Below the pieces are notes generated by a model. The model saw nothing but the letters and a program-made list of their open reading frames with translations. It was not told the DNA's origin and ran no database searches. DNA of 12,432 nt from Spirochaetaceae bacterium (GTDB lineage: Bacteria; Spirochaetota; Spirochaetia; Treponematales; Breznakiellaceae), in NCBI GenBank assembly GCA_031269165.1, contig JAISZQ010000320.1, forward strand, positions 1 through 12,432, given 5' to 3'. Position 1 is the stretch's first letter. Each line of letters opens with the position of its first letter. The position numbers were made by a program, and so were the translations under genes. Below, one piece after another: positions 7,362-12,432 of the stretch.

Positions 7362-7561
7362 TTAATCCTTCCTTATGAGTCCTTTCATTACTGGGGCCAA
7401 TTCAGCCGCCCCATGACCGGGGGCGTTACGGGGGTGGTAAACCCCCGTAGAGGGGGTAGCGTAAGACTGCAAGTCTGAAGCGAGGGGTCGGCAATTTGCC
7501 GCGACTTCCCCCAACTGAATAGGTGCCATTCATTTTTCCCTTTAATCCTTCCTTATCAGTC
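7362..7561. mobile_element. Inserted modular repeat element with flanking direct repeats (copy 3)
   Basis: The direct repeat TTAATCCTTCCTTAT + G/C + AGTC occurs at 7362-7381 and 7542-7561, bracketing 160 bp of foreign-looking sequence. Inside are imperfect inverted ends, GGGGCCAATTCAG (7393-7405) and CTGAATAGGTGCC (7515-7527), and a core at 7417-7512. The core has a stem ACGGGGG / CCCCCGT, the block GAGGGGGTAGCG, the stem AGACT-GCA-AGTCT, then GAAGCGAGGGG and the long 3' hairpin also found in copy 2. No open frame of useful size lies inside, so any movement would depend on enzymes supplied from elsewhere. Confidence 0.65.
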
Positions 7562-8329
7562 TTTCCACGGGAAGATGAAGTTTCGCAACGTCCGGGTGCC
7601 GGTCCGTTCCCGCTCGTCGATCAAAAGCGCGTCCCATGGGATTTGTTTGCGGTTCGCGTCGGGGTTTGCTTCAAGGTAATCGTATTTCAGGAGCCGCAAG
7701 CGAAACGCCTCGTCCAGGAACAGGAGGATGCTCGCCGGGCCGGGCGCGAGGAAGGCCAAGAGCAGGGAGATGGCCCCGATGATGATGTTGTGGAGAAAGG
7801 CAAAGAGGCAGAGGCCCGGATTGTCGAAGAAGATGATGAAGCATTTTTTCAACGCTTTGGGGATTCTGTCGCCCAGCCTGAAATGGATTGCGAAGAAGAA
7901 TTGCAGCGCGAGGGTCACGATCACCGTGAGCCAGAAGATAAGCGCGGCAAAGAGGATGCCCGCGGGAGATTTTATGCCGAGGTAGAACGGGAGGGCGATG
8001 GTAACAATCAGCACTCCGGCGAAGACGATCGCGCCCATCACGAGGCCGGCGGGCCAGGCTGTTTTCAGATTGGCAAAAAAGTCGCCGAAGCCGAAACTCT
8101 GGTTGTCGGAGAGGGTCCGCAACGACGACGACGCCGCCGCTAGATAGACGAAGCACCAGAGGATGCCGACGGCCAGCACGATAACGGAGAGGACGGGAAC
8201 GCCTCCCAGCAATGAGGGCAGGAAGACCGGTATCGCCGCCGACGCGATGAACCCGATGTTGATAAGGGCGATCCTGAAAAGGTTGTCCCAGCCATCGAAA
8301 AACGTTTTTTTGATAAGGAATCCAATCAT
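7556..8329 (-). CDS. Polytopic membrane protein of unknown function
   Basis: A 257-residue inner-membrane protein, not assigned to a named family with confidence. The N-terminus is amphipathic (MIGFLIKKTFFDGWDNLFR). About five or six hydrophobic segments follow, for example ALINIGFIASAAIPVFLP, VLSVIVLAVGILWCFVYLA, GLVMGAIVFAGVLIVTIALP, LFAALIFWLTVIVTLALQFF and LHNIIIGAISLLLAFL. A polar C-terminal tail of about 50 residues ends in PWKD. The layout recalls DUF624/YesL-like proteins, but that is only a resemblance. The stop codon lies inside the direct repeat flanking the inserted element, so the ACT gene was probably once immediately downstream. Confidence 0.85.
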   Translation of the reverse strand: MIGFLIKKTFFDGWDNLFRIALINIGFIASAAIPVFLPSLLGGVPVLSVIVLAVGILWCFVYLAAASSSLRTLSDNQSFGFGDFFANLKTAWPAGLVMGAIVFAGVLIVTIALPFYLGIKSPAGILFAALIFWLTVIVTLALQFFFAIHFRLGDRIPKALKKCFIIFFDNPGLCLFAFLHNIIIGAISLLLAFLAPGPASILLFLDEAFRLRLLKYDYLEANPDANRKQIPWDALLIDERERTGTRTLRNFIFPWKD

Positions 8330-8337
8330 ATTCTTCT

Positions 8338-8366
8338 ATTATGACACAAAGTATCGCGTGATGCAA
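8338..8366 (-). promoter_or_regulatory. Putative promoter of the membrane-protein gene, 2-nt leader
   Basis: Read on the - strand, TTGCAT (8366-8361) and CATAAT (8343-8338) are 17 bp apart. The expected start point, about 8331, is only 2 nt before the ATG at 8329. No strong Shine-Dalgarno is present. Confidence 0.45.
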
Positions 8367-8405
8367 GCGCGCTTTGCGCGAAGGGAAAAGGGCGTCGTGA
8401 CGGCC

Positions 8406-8487
8406 GTCATTGCGAGAAGCGGAGCGACGAAGCAATCTAGGCAAAGAAGCCCCTCACGCTGGATTGCTTCGCTCCGCTCGCAATGAC
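8406..8487. repeat. GTCATTGCGAG palindrome
   Basis: An 82-bp imperfect palindrome with the left arm GTCATTGCGAG...GAAGCAATCTAG and the right arm CTGGATTGCTTCGCTCCG ending CTCGCAATGAC. Its left half is nearly identical to the half-unit at 8563-8613. Confidence 0.85.
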
Positions 8488-8562
8488 GTGGCCCGTCTGC
8501 AATGACGTGGCCCGCTTGCAATGACGGAGGGCGGACTCGCACTGACAGGTGGGGGCGAGGCC

Positions 8563-8613
8563 GTCATTGCGAGAAGCGGAGCGACGAAGCAATCTAGACA
8601 AAGAAGCCCCTCA
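8563..8613. repeat. Half palindrome, truncated at the inverted-repeat module
   Basis: It matches 8406-8456 with one difference, but the right arm is absent. The sequence switches at 8614 into the CCCCTGCGGGG start of the 60-bp inverted repeat. Confidence 0.8.
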
Positions 8614-8676
8614 CCCCTGCGGGGAATGGAAAATGGATAATGGATAATTGAAAATGATAGGAAGAGAACGCCCAAC

Positions 8677-8802
8677 GGCTCGGTGACTTCCCCGGGCCGC
8701 TCGGTGACCTCTCCGGGTCGCTCGGTGATCTCCCCGGGCCGCTCGGCGACCTCTCCGGGCCGCTCGGTGACTTCCCCGAGCCACTGGGGCAGTTGCCCGA
8801 GC
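8677..8802 (+). repeat. 21-bp minisatellite, five units plus one degenerate unit
   Basis: The unit is close to CGCTCGGTGACYTCYCCGGG plus one base, at 8677, 8698, 8719, 8740 and 8761. A diverged sixth unit runs 8782-8802. Because 21 is a multiple of three it reads through as 7-residue repeats (such as RSVTSPG on +), but there is no sign that it is translated. Confidence 0.85.
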
Positions 8803-8912
8803 CGTTGTGCTTTCTGCCTCCATCATTTTCCATTCCCCGCAGGGCAGGGGCGTGCTTTGCACGAATGGAAAATGTGTCGCCCCTTTGGGGCGAATGGAAA
8901 AGGGAGAATGTC

Positions 8913-8989
8913 GTCATTGCGAACCCGAAGGGTGAAGCAATCCAGGCGAGAGGCCATCTGCTGGATTGCCGCGCTTCGCTCGCAATGAC
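8913..8989. repeat. GTCATTGCGAG palindrome with ACCC-GAA-GGGT insert
   Basis: The left arm is GTCATTGCGA, then ACCC-GAA-GGGT, then GAAGCAATCCAG. The right arm is CTGGATTGCC, GCG-CTT-CGC and TCGCAATGAC. The variable short stems sit at the same place in each arm as in the other copies. Confidence 0.8.
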
Positions 8990-9021
8990 GGGGGCCCGCT
9001 CGCAACGTCGCGAGAACCATC

Positions 9022-9101
9022 GTCATTGCGAGGGCGTAGCCCGAAGCAATCCAGACGGAGAAGGCCGTCACCCTGGATTGCCGCGCTTCGCTCGCAATGA
9101 C
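9022..9101. repeat. GTCATTGCGAG palindrome with GGGC-GTA-GCCC insert
   Basis: The left arm is GTCATTGCGA, then GGGC-GTA-GCCC (9032-9042), then GAAGCAATCCAG. The right arm is the same as in the copy at 8913-8989. Confidence 0.8.
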
Positions 9102-9186
9102 GGGGTTTGGACGTGGGGCGTTCTCTTCCTATCATTTTCCATTATCCATTTATCATTTTCAATTCCCCGCAGGGGCAAAGGTGCTC

Positions 9187-9215
9187 TTCACGAATCGCGT
9201 TTGGCGTGATAGTAT
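9187..9215 (+). promoter_or_regulatory. Putative promoter giving a leaderless mRNA for the aminotransferase
   Basis: TTCACG (9187-9192) and TAGTAT (9210-9215) are 17 bp apart. The predicted start point falls on 9222, the A of the ATG. The sequence just before the ATG (GGTGTT) does not look like a Shine-Dalgarno. Confidence 0.45.
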
Positions 9216-9221
9216 GGTGTT

Positions 9222-10460
9222 ATGCCTATATCACGCGAGATACAAAGTGTGCTTGCTGGGTCTTCGCTGATCCGCAAGATGTTTGAGGAAGGGGCGCGGC
9301 TCAAGGCCGTTCACGGTGCCGACAAGGTGTTCGATTTCTCGATTGGTAACCCGGACATTGATCCGCCGCCTGAGTTTCACCGGACGTTGCGAAAGTTGCT
9401 GGACGAGGGGAGGCCGTTGCCCCACGGGTATATGCCGAATGCGGGGTTCCCTGACGTGCGGGAGAAGATTGCGGTGAAAGCGGGACGCGAGCAGGGGGTT
9501 ACGCTTGACGGGTCGCATATCCTGATGAGTGTCGGCGCGGCGGGCGGGCTCAACGCCGTGTTGAAGGCGGTGCTCAATCCCGGCGACGAGGTGGTGGTCG
9601 CGCGGCCTTACTTTCTGGAATACCGGGCGTACGTGGCGAATCACGGCGGGAGGCTGGTCGAGGTGGACGCGATGCCGGATTTCAACCTTGACGTTGACCG
9701 GATCGCCGACGCATTGGCCGCAGCGAACGAAAAGACTGCCGCCGTGCTGATCAATTCGCCGCACAATCCGACGGGGAGGATTTATCCTGCGGAAACGATT
9801 GGGCGGCTTGCCCGCGTGCTTGAAGCGCACGGGAAAAAGACGGGGCGTTATCCCTATCTCATTGCCGACGAACCCTACCGCGAGATCGTGTACGACGGGA
9901 AGGTTGTCCCGCCGGTGCTCGCCGCCTATCACGAGGCTATCGTGGTGACGTCCTACTCGAAAAGTTTAAGCCTTCCCGGCGAGCGGATCGGCTATATCGC
10001 GCTGAGTCCCGCGATGCGTGATAAAGAAGACGTGTTTTCGGCGCTTGCCTACACGACCCGTGTTTTGGGCTATGTGAACGCTCCGGCGCTGATGCAGCGG
10101 GCGGTTGCGGCCCTGATTGACGAGAAGGCCCCGGCGGCGGTTTACGCGAAACGCCGGGATGCCTTCAAGGAAGTGCTGGACGGCGCGGGTATTGCCTACG
10201 TGGATCCGGAAGGCGCGTTTTATGTATTTGCGAAGGTTCCCGGCGAGGGCGGTTCGGATGCGGGCGGGCCGGGCGGGGACGATCGGAGGTTTGTCGATTG
10301 CCTGAAACAGCATCTCATCCTGGGGGTTCCGGGTAGCGCGTTTGGCGCGCCGGGCTGGGTGCGTTTCGCGTATTGCGTGGATGAAAAAGTGATCCGCGCA
10401 TCCGCGTCCGCGTTTAAGGCAGCCGTTGCCGCATGGACAGCCGCCGGACAGAAAGGGTAG
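9222..10460 (+). CDS. PLP-dependent aminotransferase, class I/II (aspartate aminotransferase-like)
   Basis: A 412-residue cytoplasmic fold-type I aminotransferase that transfers amino groups between amino acids and 2-oxo acids through pyridoxal phosphate. Family landmarks are DFSIGNPDIDPP near residues 38-49, the substrate-facing GYMPNAGFPDVRE, NSPHNPTG, the cofactor-binding ADEPYRE, and TSYSKSLSLPGERIGY with the Schiff-base lysine at residue 247. The C-terminal WVRFAYC carries the usual carboxylate-binding Arg. Length and motif order are normal and it looks intact. The start is supported by the full N-terminal domain and a promoter ending just upstream; no ribosome binding site is seen. The stop is 4 nt before the proposed start of the next gene. 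The amino acid used cannot be fixed from sequence. Confidence 0.93.
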   Translation: MPISREIQSVLAGSSLIRKMFEEGARLKAVHGADKVFDFSIGNPDIDPPPEFHRTLRKLLDEGRPLPHGYMPNAGFPDVREKIAVKAGREQGVTLDGSHILMSVGAAGGLNAVLKAVLNPGDEVVVARPYFLEYRAYVANHGGRLVEVDAMPDFNLDVDRIADALAAANEKTAAVLINSPHNPTGRIYPAETIGRLARVLEAHGKKTGRYPYLIADEPYREIVYDGKVVPPVLAAYHEAIVVTSYSKSLSLPGERIGYIALSPAMRDKEDVFSALAYTTRVLGYVNAPALMQRAVAALIDEKAPAAVYAKRRDAFKEVLDGAGIAYVDPEGAFYVFAKVPGEGGSDAGGPGGDDRRFVDCLKQHLILGVPGSAFGAPGWVRFAYCVDEKVIRASASAFKAAVAAWTAAGQKG

Positions 10461-10464
10461 CGTC

Positions 10465-11658
10465 TTGCCGGTTGTCTTTATCATTATTGCCGTAGCCGCT
10501 TTTGTTTCTGTTGTTGTGTGGGTGGTCAAGAAACGCAAAGGCAAGGGACAAAAGCCGAACGTGAAAAAAGGCGTTATGCCGTTTCCCCAGTTTCAGCGAG
10601 AGGTAACGGCGGCAGGTTTTACCGTACAGGAAGCGGCACTGCTGTCCGATATTGTTCTCTCCACAACCCTTGAGGATCCAGCAGCATTTTTAGACTCATA
10701 CCAAAATCTTGATACGATGATCAAACAGGCAATGCAAAAATTCGCCGCAGAAGGAAAAGACAAACTCCCTGCCAGCCATGCGTTTTTGGGGAAACTGTTG
10801 GAACGCAGGAAACAGGTAACGATTCAAAAAATGAACGCGCGGAAAATTTTATCCAGCAGCAAAGAGATACCTGCCGGACAAAACGTGCAGGTCGTGTTGG
10901 CGGGGGTGGGCATTTTTACGACGCAGGTTGTGCCGCATAATTCCTACTTTGCCATTTTTTCACCGATTGTCCGTGAGTTACCGGCAGATTTCAGATGGGA
11001 AGGGAAAAAGCTCGTGCTGTTTTTCCGTAAAATAAACGAGGGGGAATATTCTTTTAGCACAACCGTCGTGAGGGAAATTAAAGATGAAAAAACCGGAGAT
11101 TTTGTGTTGTTGATGCGTCATGAGGCCCCGCTTTCTCATTTGCAAAAACGAAATTCGGTACGGACGATGTTGAAGAGACCGGCGCATATTTATCCGATAG
11201 GCGACGGTGTAGGGAGGACTTTCGCTGAGGGCAAACCCTGTATGTTATCCGATATATCGGATGACGGCTGCGCGGTTACTATGGAGGGAAAAGTTGATAT
11301 GCCGCGCTCTGTGATAATACAGCTCATGCTCGGCGGCCAGCTTATCAGCTTGAACGGCGAGTGCCGGAGGGTTCAATATAACAGGATAAGAAATGTAACC
11401 CTCCTGCATATAAAAGCGGATCCTATTCCTCGCGACATCAAAAACATCATCTTAGCCGTCGTATTCGGCATCATAAGCGAGAGTAACGATCCGGTTGCTC
11501 TAAGCGGGACGCATGGAGAAGGGGGCGACGGGCCCCGTCAAACCGATGGGCCGTCGCCCGGTGAGAACCAGCCCGAAAAAGAGGAACCAAACGATCTGCC
11601 GCCTCAAGACAGCGCGCCGGAAAATCAACCGGCCGGGCCGGGCGTTATAATGCCTTGA
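10465..11658 (+). CDS. Membrane-anchored PilZ domain protein
   Basis: A 397-residue protein with an N-terminal membrane anchor (PVVFIIIAVAAFVSVVVWVV, then KKRKGKGQK), a helical region to about residue 120, an all-beta N-domain and a PilZ domain. The c-di-GMP motifs are intact: RNSVR (229-233) and DISDDG (263-268). The last 50 residues are a Pro/Glu/Gly-rich, probably disordered tail. The arrangement resembles spirochaetal PilZ receptors (Borrelia PlzA-like N-domain plus PilZ), here with an added anchor. TTG at 10465 is preferred because AAAGGG (10452-10457) lies 7 nt upstream. An in-frame ATG at 10426 overlaps the aminotransferase by 35 nt and lacks such a site. It is probably translationally coupled to the aminotransferase and likely links c-di-GMP to motility or envelope functions. 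Confidence 0.85.
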   Translation: MPVVFIIIAVAAFVSVVVWVVKKRKGKGQKPNVKKGVMPFPQFQREVTAAGFTVQEAALLSDIVLSTTLEDPAAFLDSYQNLDTMIKQAMQKFAAEGKDKLPASHAFLGKLLERRKQVTIQKMNARKILSSSKEIPAGQNVQVVLAGVGIFTTQVVPHNSYFAIFSPIVRELPADFRWEGKKLVLFFRKINEGEYSFSTTVVREIKDEKTGDFVLLMRHEAPLSHLQKRNSVRTMLKRPAHIYPIGDGVGRTFAEGKPCMLSDISDDGCAVTMEGKVDMPRSVIIQLMLGGQLISLNGECRRVQYNRIRNVTLLHIKADPIPRDIKNIILAVVFGIISESNDPVALSGTHGEGGDGPRQTDGPSPGENQPEKEEPNDLPPQDSAPENQPAGPGVIMP

Positions 11659-11739
11659 TGACGCTTTGGGACGGGTTTTGAGAGCTCGCCGTCGTCGGTT
11701 GCTTTCTGCACCGTACCCGCCCAAAGAGGCGTGCTCCCC

Positions 11740-11856
11740 CTATCAACAACTTAAGCAAAAAGAAAAGAAAGGTCCGCGGATTTTCGCGGATTAACACGGA
11801 TCGAGCGGGGTATAATCCGCGTCAATCTGCGGACAAAATCCTTAAGTTGTTGACAG
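11740..11856. repeat. MITE-like palindromic element, 117 bp
   Basis: The ends CTATCAACAACTTAAG (11740-11755) and CTTAAGTTGTTGACAG (11841-11856) are inverted repeats with one mismatch. Inside is a second inverted layer: GTCCGCGGATT ... CACGGAT paired with ATCCGCGTCAATCTGCGGAC. No coding capacity. A direct repeat of the left end plus 12 flanking bases (GGCGTGCTCCCC) begins 2 bp after the right end. Confidence 0.7.
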
Positions 11857-11960
11857 TGGCGTGCTCCCCCTATCAACAACTTAAGAATTTTTTCCGTGGC
11901 TTGTGCCATATAGGGCAATGCGGATTGCGCCAGACATGGCGACACGGATTTAATCCGCCC

Positions 11961-12064
11961 GTCATTGCGAGCGGAGCGAAGCAATCGGCTCAACGCTCCG
12001 CGTTGAGCTTGGGTGAAGGCATTCCACGGCTGGATTGCTTCGCCGCTTCGCGGCTCGCAATGAC
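11961..12064. repeat. GTCATTGCGAG palindrome with added loop hairpin
   Basis: The left arm is GTCATTGCGA + GC-GGA-GC + GAAGCAATC. The right arm has GATTGCTTC, the stem GCCGC-TTC-GCGGC (12042-12054) and TCGCAATGAC. The loop between the arms is lengthened by a perfect 9-bp stem, GCTCAACGC-TCC-GCGTTGAGC (11988-12008). Confidence 0.8.
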
Positions 12065-12110
12065 AACGCTCCTCGTCATTGTGAGCGGGCCGCGTCATTG
12101 CGAGCGGGCC

Positions 12111-12316
12111 GGGGGCGTTGCGGGGGTGGCCTACAACCCTCAACGTCCTGTTTCGGGTTTCCAGCCGGGGCGTACTCAGTCCTGCGTCCATCCATGGACG
12201 CTTGGGGTACGCCCACCAAGCCAAGCAACGCTTGGCCACCATGCACCGCATGGTTTTGTCCCCGCTGAGGGGGTAGCGGAAAAGCCGAAGGCTTTGGAGC
12301 GAGGGGGAGACTTCCA
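12111..12316 (+). repeat. Modular hairpin repeat, copy 4 (expanded, many-armed)
   Basis: It starts GGGGGCGTTGCGGGGGTGG and carries the conserved GAGGGGGTAGCG (12267-12278) and GAGCGAGGGGG blocks. The outer stem is GCGGGG (12120-12125) with CCCCGC (12260-12265). About 135 bp sits inside it and can fold into several arms: GGGCGTAC with GTACGCCC, enclosing GCGTCCA-TCCA-TGGACGC; then GCCAAGC-AAC-GCTTGGC; then ACCATGC-ACC-GCATGGT. The variable stem after GTAGCG is AAAGCC-GAA-GGCTTT (12281-12295). The 3' hairpin is the short form. Confidence 0.75.
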
Positions 12317-12432
12317 GGGCTATTGCATTTACTTTTATATGATAGAATAGGAGGGCCAGAATAAAGAATAGAGGAGGGGAAAAAGGGCATAGCAGAGCTT
12401 AGGGAGAAACTGGAGGGGGTGAAAGATCCCCG
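12317..12432 (+). other. Right edge: possible extended -10 promoter and purine-rich leader
   Basis: TGATAGAAT (12340-12348) fits an extended -10 box; no good -35 lies at the right distance. Purine-rich sequence with several GGAGG matches follows (about 12350-12378). One frame (12371 onwards, ending LREKLEGVKDP) stays open to the window edge but has no ATG or TTG start; its only GTG, at 12419, is badly placed. It may be the leader of a gene or RNA beginning near or beyond the edge; what it is cannot be told. Confidence 0.25.

Larger units (their letters stand above)
8614..9175. repeat. Module bounded by a 60-bp inverted repeat
   Basis: The left arm 8614-8673 starts CCCCTGCGGGGAATGG and ends GGAAGAGAACGCCC. 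The right arm 9116-9175 is its reverse complement with 5 mismatches by eye. The 442 bp between contain a minisatellite, hairpins and two palindromes, but no convincing gene. The right arm ends 12 bp before the aminotransferase's proposed -35 box. Confidence 0.8.
8367..9186. repeat. Gene-free repeat region upstream of the aminotransferase
   Basis: No gene is supported in this stretch. From left to right it holds a complete palindrome (8406-8487), several orphan GCAATGACG half-units, the left half of another palindrome (8563-8613), a 60-bp inverted repeat (8614-8673 and 9116-9175), a 21-bp minisatellite (8677-8802), short hairpins each followed by AATGGAAAA, and two more palindromes (8913-8989, 9022-9101). 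Open frames across it have low-complexity or repeat-derived translations. Confidence 0.85.
11659..12110. repeat. Gene-free stretch with MITE-like and palindromic repeats
   Basis: No gene is supported. The stretch holds the MITE-like palindrome (11740-11856) and a partial second copy of its left end (11858-11885). A nested stem follows (GCGGATT 11920-11926 with AATCCGC 11952-11958, enclosing CGCCA-GACA-TGGCG). Then come a long palindrome (11961-12064) and orphan half-units of GTCATTGCGAG type (12075-12108). No clear terminator was found after the PilZ gene. Confidence 0.8.

Noticed and set aside
7523..8143. A 206-codon + strand open frame rich in Glu/Asp/Arg
   Set aside because: It is antisense to the polytopic membrane protein; an acidic, charged translation is the expected complement of a hydrophobic gene.
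8594..8917. A 107-codon Ser/Pro/Gly-repeat protein on the - strand
   Set aside because: It is the translation of the 21-bp minisatellite and inverted-repeat arm, with no ribosome binding site or homology; low complexity explains the open frame.
11751..12251. A 166-codon - strand open frame at the right end
   Set aside because: It runs through the MITE-like element, a palindrome and the modular repeat, with repeat-derived peptides and no family pattern.
12111..12316. tRNA or tRNA-like gene suggested by the cloverleaf-like folding
   Set aside because: There is no TTCRA T-loop, CCA end or standard arm lengths; the arms do not match tRNA geometry.
12371..12432. Start of a protein gene at the right edge (frame reading LREKLEGVKDP)
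   Set aside because: No usable start codon is present in that frame before the edge and too few codons are visible; recorded only as a possibility in the edge feature.

Overview
The window looks like chromosomal DNA of a spirochaete, most likely a Treponema-like member of the Treponematales. The clues are a lipoprotein-type sugar-binding protein with a relaxed (spirochaete-like) lipobox, two PilZ (c-di-GMP) proteins close together, high-GC codon use, and intergenic space packed with palindromic repeats. This assignment is inference; no marker gene is present.

Region 1 (1-6083) is a carbohydrate-type ABC uptake locus on the + strand. In order it holds a lipoprotein solute-binding protein (336-1661), a VOC-fold enzyme (1678-2154), about 700 bp of repeats, a MalG-type permease (2853-3719), a MalF-type permease (3727-4653), a second VOC enzyme (4698-5207) and a TIM-barrel sugar isomerase/epimerase (5235-6083). 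Every gene has a strong GGAGG-type ribosome binding site. The cassette lacks its ATPase, which is probably supplied from elsewhere by a shared MsmK/UgpC-type protein. The pairing of two VOC enzymes with an AP-endonuclease-2-fold isomerase suggests uptake and rearrangement of an unusual sugar, keto-sugar or cyclitol; the substrate is unknown.

Region 2 (6084-8329) holds a PilZ protein on +, then a - strand pair: a polytopic membrane protein followed by a small ACT-domain (UPF0237-like) protein. The pair was probably once tightly coupled. It is now separated by a 160-180 bp element flanked by an imperfect direct repeat of about 20 bp.

Region 3 (8330-9221) is gene-free. It contains palindromic repeats, a 60-bp inverted repeat enclosing about 440 bp, and a 21-bp minisatellite. 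Region 4 (9222-11658) is a PLP aminotransferase followed directly by a membrane-anchored PilZ protein. Region 5 (11659-12432) is gene-free and holds a MITE-like palindrome, another palindromic repeat and an expanded, many-armed copy of the modular repeat.

The most unusual content is non-coding. At least three interspersed repeat families share one design: conserved flanks enclosing a short, perfectly paired stem with (almost always) a three-nucleotide loop, whose stem sequence differs from copy to copy. A second theme is that three genes (6177, 9222 and the - strand gene starting at 8329) have a plausible promoter ending 6-8 nt before the start codon. This suggests leaderless or near-leaderless mRNAs, in contrast with the strong ribosome binding sites of the transport locus.
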